DNA of 64,000 bases from an uncultured Lachnospiraceae bacterium. Lineage in GTDB: Bacteria; Bacillota; Clostridia; Lachnospirales; Lachnospiraceae. Numbering within the stretch: the stretch's first letter is position 1; every line of letters starts with the position of its first letter. The DNA lies in NCBI GenBank assembly GCA_910579685.1, contig CAJTVN010000020.1, forward strand, positions 1 through 64,000, read 5' to 3'. The translations under genes were made by a program, and so were the position numbers. Positions 61,145-64,000 of this stretch are shown here, one piece after another. A model generated the notes under the pieces. That model was not told the DNA's origin, did not search any database, and saw nothing but the letters and a program-made list of their open reading frames with translations.

Positions 61145-62347
61145 ATGAGAGGGGCAGGAAGACAGTGCATTGCCCGGCGCACTGTTCGAGGTATTGCCCG
61201 GCGCGGCATCGCCGGGTGTGCGGCGGTGGCTTTGCTGCTGTGTGCCGTTCCCACAACTGCTTATGCAGATGTCAAAGACACGGAAAAGAAACTGAATGAG
61301 GCAAAGGAAGAAAAGAAAAAGACGGAAAATGCGCTGAATTCCACCAGGGAGGAGCTTGGCGATCTCCAGGAAACCACGGAGGGCCTTAAAGGAGAGCTGA
61401 ACAGCCTCAACAACAGCCTTACGCAGGTGAGTAACAATCTTGCTGATCTGGAAGAACAGATCCGGATAAAACTGGGGGAGATCGATAAGACCCAGGCGGC
61501 GCTTGAGGAAGCGGAGCGGATCGAGCGGGAACAGTATGAGGCCATGAAAAAGCGTATTCAGTTCATGTATGAGAAGAGAGACTATATCCTGCTGGAAATG
61601 CTGTTTGGCTCAGCCAGTTTTTCGGAGCTTTTGAACCGGAATGAATATATCGAGCAGCTCTCGGCTTACGACAGGCAGCAGCTCGCCTCGTATCAGGAGA
61701 CGAGGGCGCAGATCGAGCAGACAAAGGCAAGGCTGATCGGCGAAAAGGAGGAGCTGGACGAGCTGCGGGTGAAGGTGGAGGCGGAGCAGAGCCGTTTTGC
61801 GGGCCTGGTCAGCCAGACTTCCGGCAAGATTTCCAATTACCAGCACAAGATTTCGGAGGCGGAGCAGGAAATGCTCGCCTATGAACAGGAGCTGGCGGAA
61901 CAGAATAACAACATTGCCCAGCTTCAGAAGCAGCTGGAGGAAGAGCGGAGATTGTCGCTTTTGGCGGCGCAGTCGGCGTGGAGAGATATTTCCGAGATTT
62001 CCTTTGCGGACGGGGACAGATATCTTCTGGCGAACCTGATTTACTGCGAGGCGGGAAACCAGCCCTTTGAGGGACAGGTCGCAGTAGGGGCCGTGGTGAT
62101 GAACCGGGTGATGAGCGCTGTATTTCCGGACACCGTTGTGGGCGTCATCTATCAGAATAAGCAGTTTTCCCCGGTGGCCAGTGGACGGCTCGCCCTGGCG
62201 CTTGCGGAGGATCACGCCACGCCTGCCTGCTACCAGGCGGCGGATCAGGCCATGAAGGGCGCTACCACAGTGGGAAGCTGCCTGTTTTTCCGCACACCCA
62301 TAGAAGGCCTTTCCGGAAAACAGATCGGTGGCCATATCTTCTATTGA
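61145..62347 (+). CDS. Secreted cell-wall hydrolase (coiled coil plus SleB-like domain)
   Basis: A 400-residue secreted protein. The basic N-terminus and hydrophobic core (AGCAAVALLLCAVPTTAYA) form a signal peptide. Residues about 45-270 are a long coiled coil of the PcsB/CwlO type. The C-terminal 110 residues are a Hydrolase_2 (SleB/CwlJ) domain, with LLANLIYCEAGNQPFEGQVA and VMNRV, ending with GHIFY. Such proteins cut peptidoglycan during growth or germination. The ATG at 61145 is preferred; a GTG at 61121 is in frame. A 12-base repeat, ATTGCCCGGCGC, occurs twice in the signal-peptide region. Confidence 0.87.
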   Translation: MRGAGRQCIARRTVRGIARRGIAGCAAVALLLCAVPTTAYADVKDTEKKLNEAKEEKKKTENALNSTREELGDLQETTEGLKGELNSLNNSLTQVSNNLADLEEQIRIKLGEIDKTQAALEEAERIEREQYEAMKKRIQFMYEKRDYILLEMLFGSASFSELLNRNEYIEQLSAYDRQQLASYQETRAQIEQTKARLIGEKEELDELRVKVEAEQSRFAGLVSQTSGKISNYQHKISEAEQEMLAYEQELAEQNNNIAQLQKQLEEERRLSLLAAQSAWRDISEISFADGDRYLLANLIYCEAGNQPFEGQVAVGAVVMNRVMSAVFPDTVVGVIYQNKQFSPVASGRLALALAEDHATPACYQAADQAMKGATTVGSCLFFRTPIEGLSGKQIGGHIFY

Positions 62348-62362
62348 CAGGGTGATAAACGA

Positions 62363-62848
62363 TCAGACGGGAGATTCCAGATTTTCGATAGGTACCGTGT
62401 AGGTATGAAAACGGCCTGCGTAGATAACGGCGAGAAGCCGGTTTAATCTTAGCAGGCTGGATTTCAGTGCGTCAAGAGACAGGGAACGGGATTCCAGGGC
62501 GGTCACCAGTTCGTCCAGATCCACGACCTTCACAAAGCCATCCGGATACAGAATGACATCAGCGAGAAGATCCGTTACGATCAGTATGTTATCCGAGGGC
62601 GAATAGTCGTAATCGACGATATCGCAGTACCAGTACAGGAGCCGTCCGTCCTCGTAATAAAATTTGCTGACCTTGATCCCTTCCCGGAGAAAATAGCAGG
62701 AGTAGCCGTGATGCAGATCTTTTTTGGGACGCAGTGCCTTCCAGGAGGTGACGATACGCTCGCTGGTGCACTCTAAAATAATGTCATCCTTAAGGGGGAT
62801 GCATTCGTCGGGAATCAGGCGTCTTCGGTACAGGATTGGGCTGTTCAT
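62363..62848 (-). CDS. DUF402 domain protein
   Basis: A 161-residue protein with the DUF402 core: FYYEDGRLLYWYCDIVDYDY, then VTDLLADVILYPDG and VKVVDLDEL. The family includes nucleoside di-/triphosphatase-like and RNase G-linked folds, with metal-binding acidic residues (D/E of the YWYCDIVD and DLLADV blocks). AGAGGAGGT precedes the ATG. It is a single gene on the minus strand. Confidence 0.85.
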   Translation of the reverse strand: MNSPILYRRRLIPDECIPLKDDIILECTSERIVTSWKALRPKKDLHHGYSCYFLREGIKVSKFYYEDGRLLYWYCDIVDYDYSPSDNILIVTDLLADVILYPDGFVKVVDLDELVTALESRSLSLDALKSSLLRLNRLLAVIYAGRFHTYTVPIENLESPV

Positions 62849-62921
62849 AGTACCTCCTCTTCCAAAAAAGAATCCGTTTTCAAAATACTACCCCGAAATT
62901 GGCAGAAAGTCAACTTTTTCC

Positions 62922-62949
62922 TAGACATCCTGAAAAAAAATGATATAAT
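62922..62949 (+). promoter_or_regulatory. Probable promoter of the ATP synthase operon
   Basis: TAGACA (62922-62927) and a perfect TATAAT (62944-62949) have a 16-base spacer. The first gene starts about 68 bases downstream of the expected transcript start. Confidence 0.6.
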
Positions 62950-63023
62950 CTTATACGTAGGTGCAAGCGGTATGGATTAGCATGGAGTAATCTATCCTGG
63001 GAGTCCGGAGGAGGAGAAACACG

Positions 63024-63353
63024 TTGAAATATAATCGAAGTGTGTATCAGTCCCTGGCAATGATAGGACAGTTTGGTATTAATATACTGGTCCCTGTCCT
63101 TGCCTGTTCTTTTTTTGGAGGGTTTCTCGACGAGAAGCTGGGAACTTCCTGCTTTTTCATCATTCTGTTTTTTGTGGGCGCCGTGGCGGGCTTCTGGAAT
63201 ATTTACCGTTTTTCCAGAAGAATCTTTGAGCGGGACAGCAGCCAGGAGGCTTATCTCCACGGCGGCAGAAGATCCAGGAGAAGCGAAGGGGCGGCCCGGG
63301 AGGAGAAAAAGGATGAAGGCAGTCATCACAAGAATGAACAGGACATTGTTTGA
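63024..63353 (+). CDS. AtpZ/AtpI-family protein
   Basis: A 109-residue membrane protein starting with TTG after GGAGGAGGAG. Two helices (about 14-34 and 40-60) match the short AtpZ/AtpI family found at the head of ATP synthase operons, which is linked to assembly of the c-ring or magnesium/calcium transport. The tail is highly charged. It overlaps the next gene by about 40 bases. Confidence 0.8.
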   Translation: MKYNRSVYQSLAMIGQFGINILVPVLACSFFGGFLDEKLGTSCFFIILFFVGAVAGFWNIYRFSRRIFERDSSQEAYLHGGRRSRRSEGAAREEKKDEGSHHKNEQDIV

Positions 63354-63756
63354 GCTTCTGAGCGGCATACTGATTTTCGGAGTCATATGCCAGCTGTTTG
63401 CATTTATGACACGGGACAGGGCAGGCAGCAGTATCGGGCTGTGGATCGGAATTCTAACGGCCGGGGTTTACGCATATCATATGTGGAGATCCCTGGATCT
63501 GGGCCTTGACCTGGGGGAAAAGAATGCGGTGGCCTATATGAGCAGGCAGAATATCATCCGTTATGTTCTGACTGTGGCAGTTCTGATTGCCGTGGCGGCC
63601 TCGGAAGTGGGAAACCCTCTGTGGGCTTTTTTGGGGGTGATGGGACTGAAGGTGTCCGCCTATATGCATTTTTTTACCCGCAAAATCAGCAGGATTTTTT
63701 ACGGTGAGGAAATTCTGCCTGAGTTGATCATAGAAGAATCTGCCGGTGAGCAGTAG
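63313..63756 (+). CDS. ATP synthase subunit I-like membrane protein
   Basis: A 147-residue membrane protein with four helices: about 13-30, 38-57, 79-97 and 101-119. This is the plan of AtpI-type proteins that precede atpB. The ATG at 63313 follows AGGAGAAAAAGG. The overlap with the previous gene supports translational coupling. It is assigned from position and topology more than from sequence motifs. Confidence 0.72.
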   Translation: MKAVITRMNRTLFELLSGILIFGVICQLFAFMTRDRAGSSIGLWIGILTAGVYAYHMWRSLDLGLDLGEKNAVAYMSRQNIIRYVLTVAVLIAVAASEVGNPLWAFLGVMGLKVSAYMHFFTRKISRIFYGEEILPELIIEESAGEQ

Positions 63757-63772
63757 ATAAGGAGGTGAGAAT

Positions 63773-64000
63773 ATGGGGCAGGGAATCCTGTTGTCAGGGG
63801 GAACTGAGGTGGATTTTATGATTCACGGGGTCTTCTCCTACGAGCTGTTCGGACAGACGGTCTGGATTACGAGAACGCATGTGTGCGTGCTGATCGTGAT
63901 GCTGATTATCATGGCGTTCTGTCTGTTTGCCAACAGGGCGATTAAGCGGGCAAGCGAGGTTCCGGGTACGTTTCAGAATGTGGTTGAGATCGTGGTGGAA
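63773..64000 (+). CDS. atpB: ATP synthase subunit a (partial, cut by the window end)
   Basis: The first 76 residues of the F0 a subunit. AAGGAGGTG lies before the ATG. The visible part includes the first helix (VCVLIVMLIIMAFCLFAN) and the conserved VPGTFQNVVEIVVE block that follows. The channel arginine lies beyond the window. It opens the structural part of the ATP synthase operon. Confidence 0.88.
   Translation, partial: MGQGILLSGGTEVDFMIHGVFSYELFGQTVWITRTHVCVLIVMLIIMAFCLFANRAIKRASEVPGTFQNVVEIVVE

Overview
The window looks like a chromosomal segment of a Gram-positive anaerobe of the Clostridia, most probably a Lachnospiraceae-type gut bacterium. The reasons are the order rpsF-ssb-rpsR-gdpP-rplI-dnaB, a MecA adaptor, strong AGGAGG-type ribosome binding sites, frequent TTG/GTG starts, pyruvate formate-lyase with its activase, a small 2[4Fe-4S] ferredoxin, Bce-type antimicrobial-peptide modules and a LplABC-type sugar transporter with a membrane-bound AraC regulator. 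This assignment rests on gene content alone. No rRNA, CRISPR array, transposase or phage gene was seen.

Layout. 1-165: the tail of one tRNA, a complete tRNA-Cys and its terminator. 0.56-2.3 kb (minus): an ECF sigma factor and a DUF2461 protein. 2.7-11.1 kb: an antimicrobial-peptide defence region with a 50-residue membrane peptide, a LanFEG/Bcr-like ABC exporter (ATPase and two permeases), an OmpR-type two-component system, and a MacB-like ATPase with a large FtsX permease. A perfect 11-bp-period direct repeat lies upstream of the first transporter. 11.2-14.5 kb: a fusion of an endonuclease Q-like PHP domain to a UvrD-type helicase. 14.5-19.4 kb: a complete Bce-type module (regulator, kinase, ATPase, permease), split by a 298-bp palindromic, MITE-like element. 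19.5-26.6 kb: a carbohydrate import operon that also carries a CE15-like esterase.

26.7-35.9 kb: household genes (YdcF-like, sirtuin, nitrilase-family amidase, DUF951, rpsF-ssb-rpsR, gdpP, rplI, dnaB, a MerR regulator). 35.9-40.6 kb (mostly minus): ferredoxin, pflA, a DUF2975/XRE pair on the other strand, and an unusual split pyruvate formate-lyase. In the split enzyme the catalytic chain, a 67-residue Cys-rich relative of the glycyl-radical domain, and the glycyl-radical domain itself are three separate genes. 40.7-46.4 kb: TetR, MMPL transporter and a repeat-rich lipoprotein, with two clear operators. 46.4-49.3 kb: DUF1858 protein, NhaC-type antiporter, mecA. 49.5-49.76 kb: a strongly structured non-coding region, probably an RNA gene. 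50-53 kb: a small unknown protein, a GH18 cell-wall hydrolase and a muramoyl amidase.

53-58.7 kb (minus): a phosphorelay operon with a lone receiver, a hybrid kinase with receiver and HPt, and a second hybrid kinase whose C-terminus is a whole DegV-type fatty-acid-binding domain. 58.8-62.8 kb: ywlC, rpiB, upp, a coiled-coil cell-wall hydrolase and a DUF402 protein. 62.9-64.0 kb: the beginning of the ATP synthase operon, cut by the window edge inside atpB.

The points most worth a second look are the kinase-DegV fusion, the three-piece pyruvate formate-lyase with its Cys-rich middle gene, the EndoQ-helicase fusion with two candidate sliding-clamp motifs, the palindromic element inside the Bce module and the structured RNA region near 49.6 kb.
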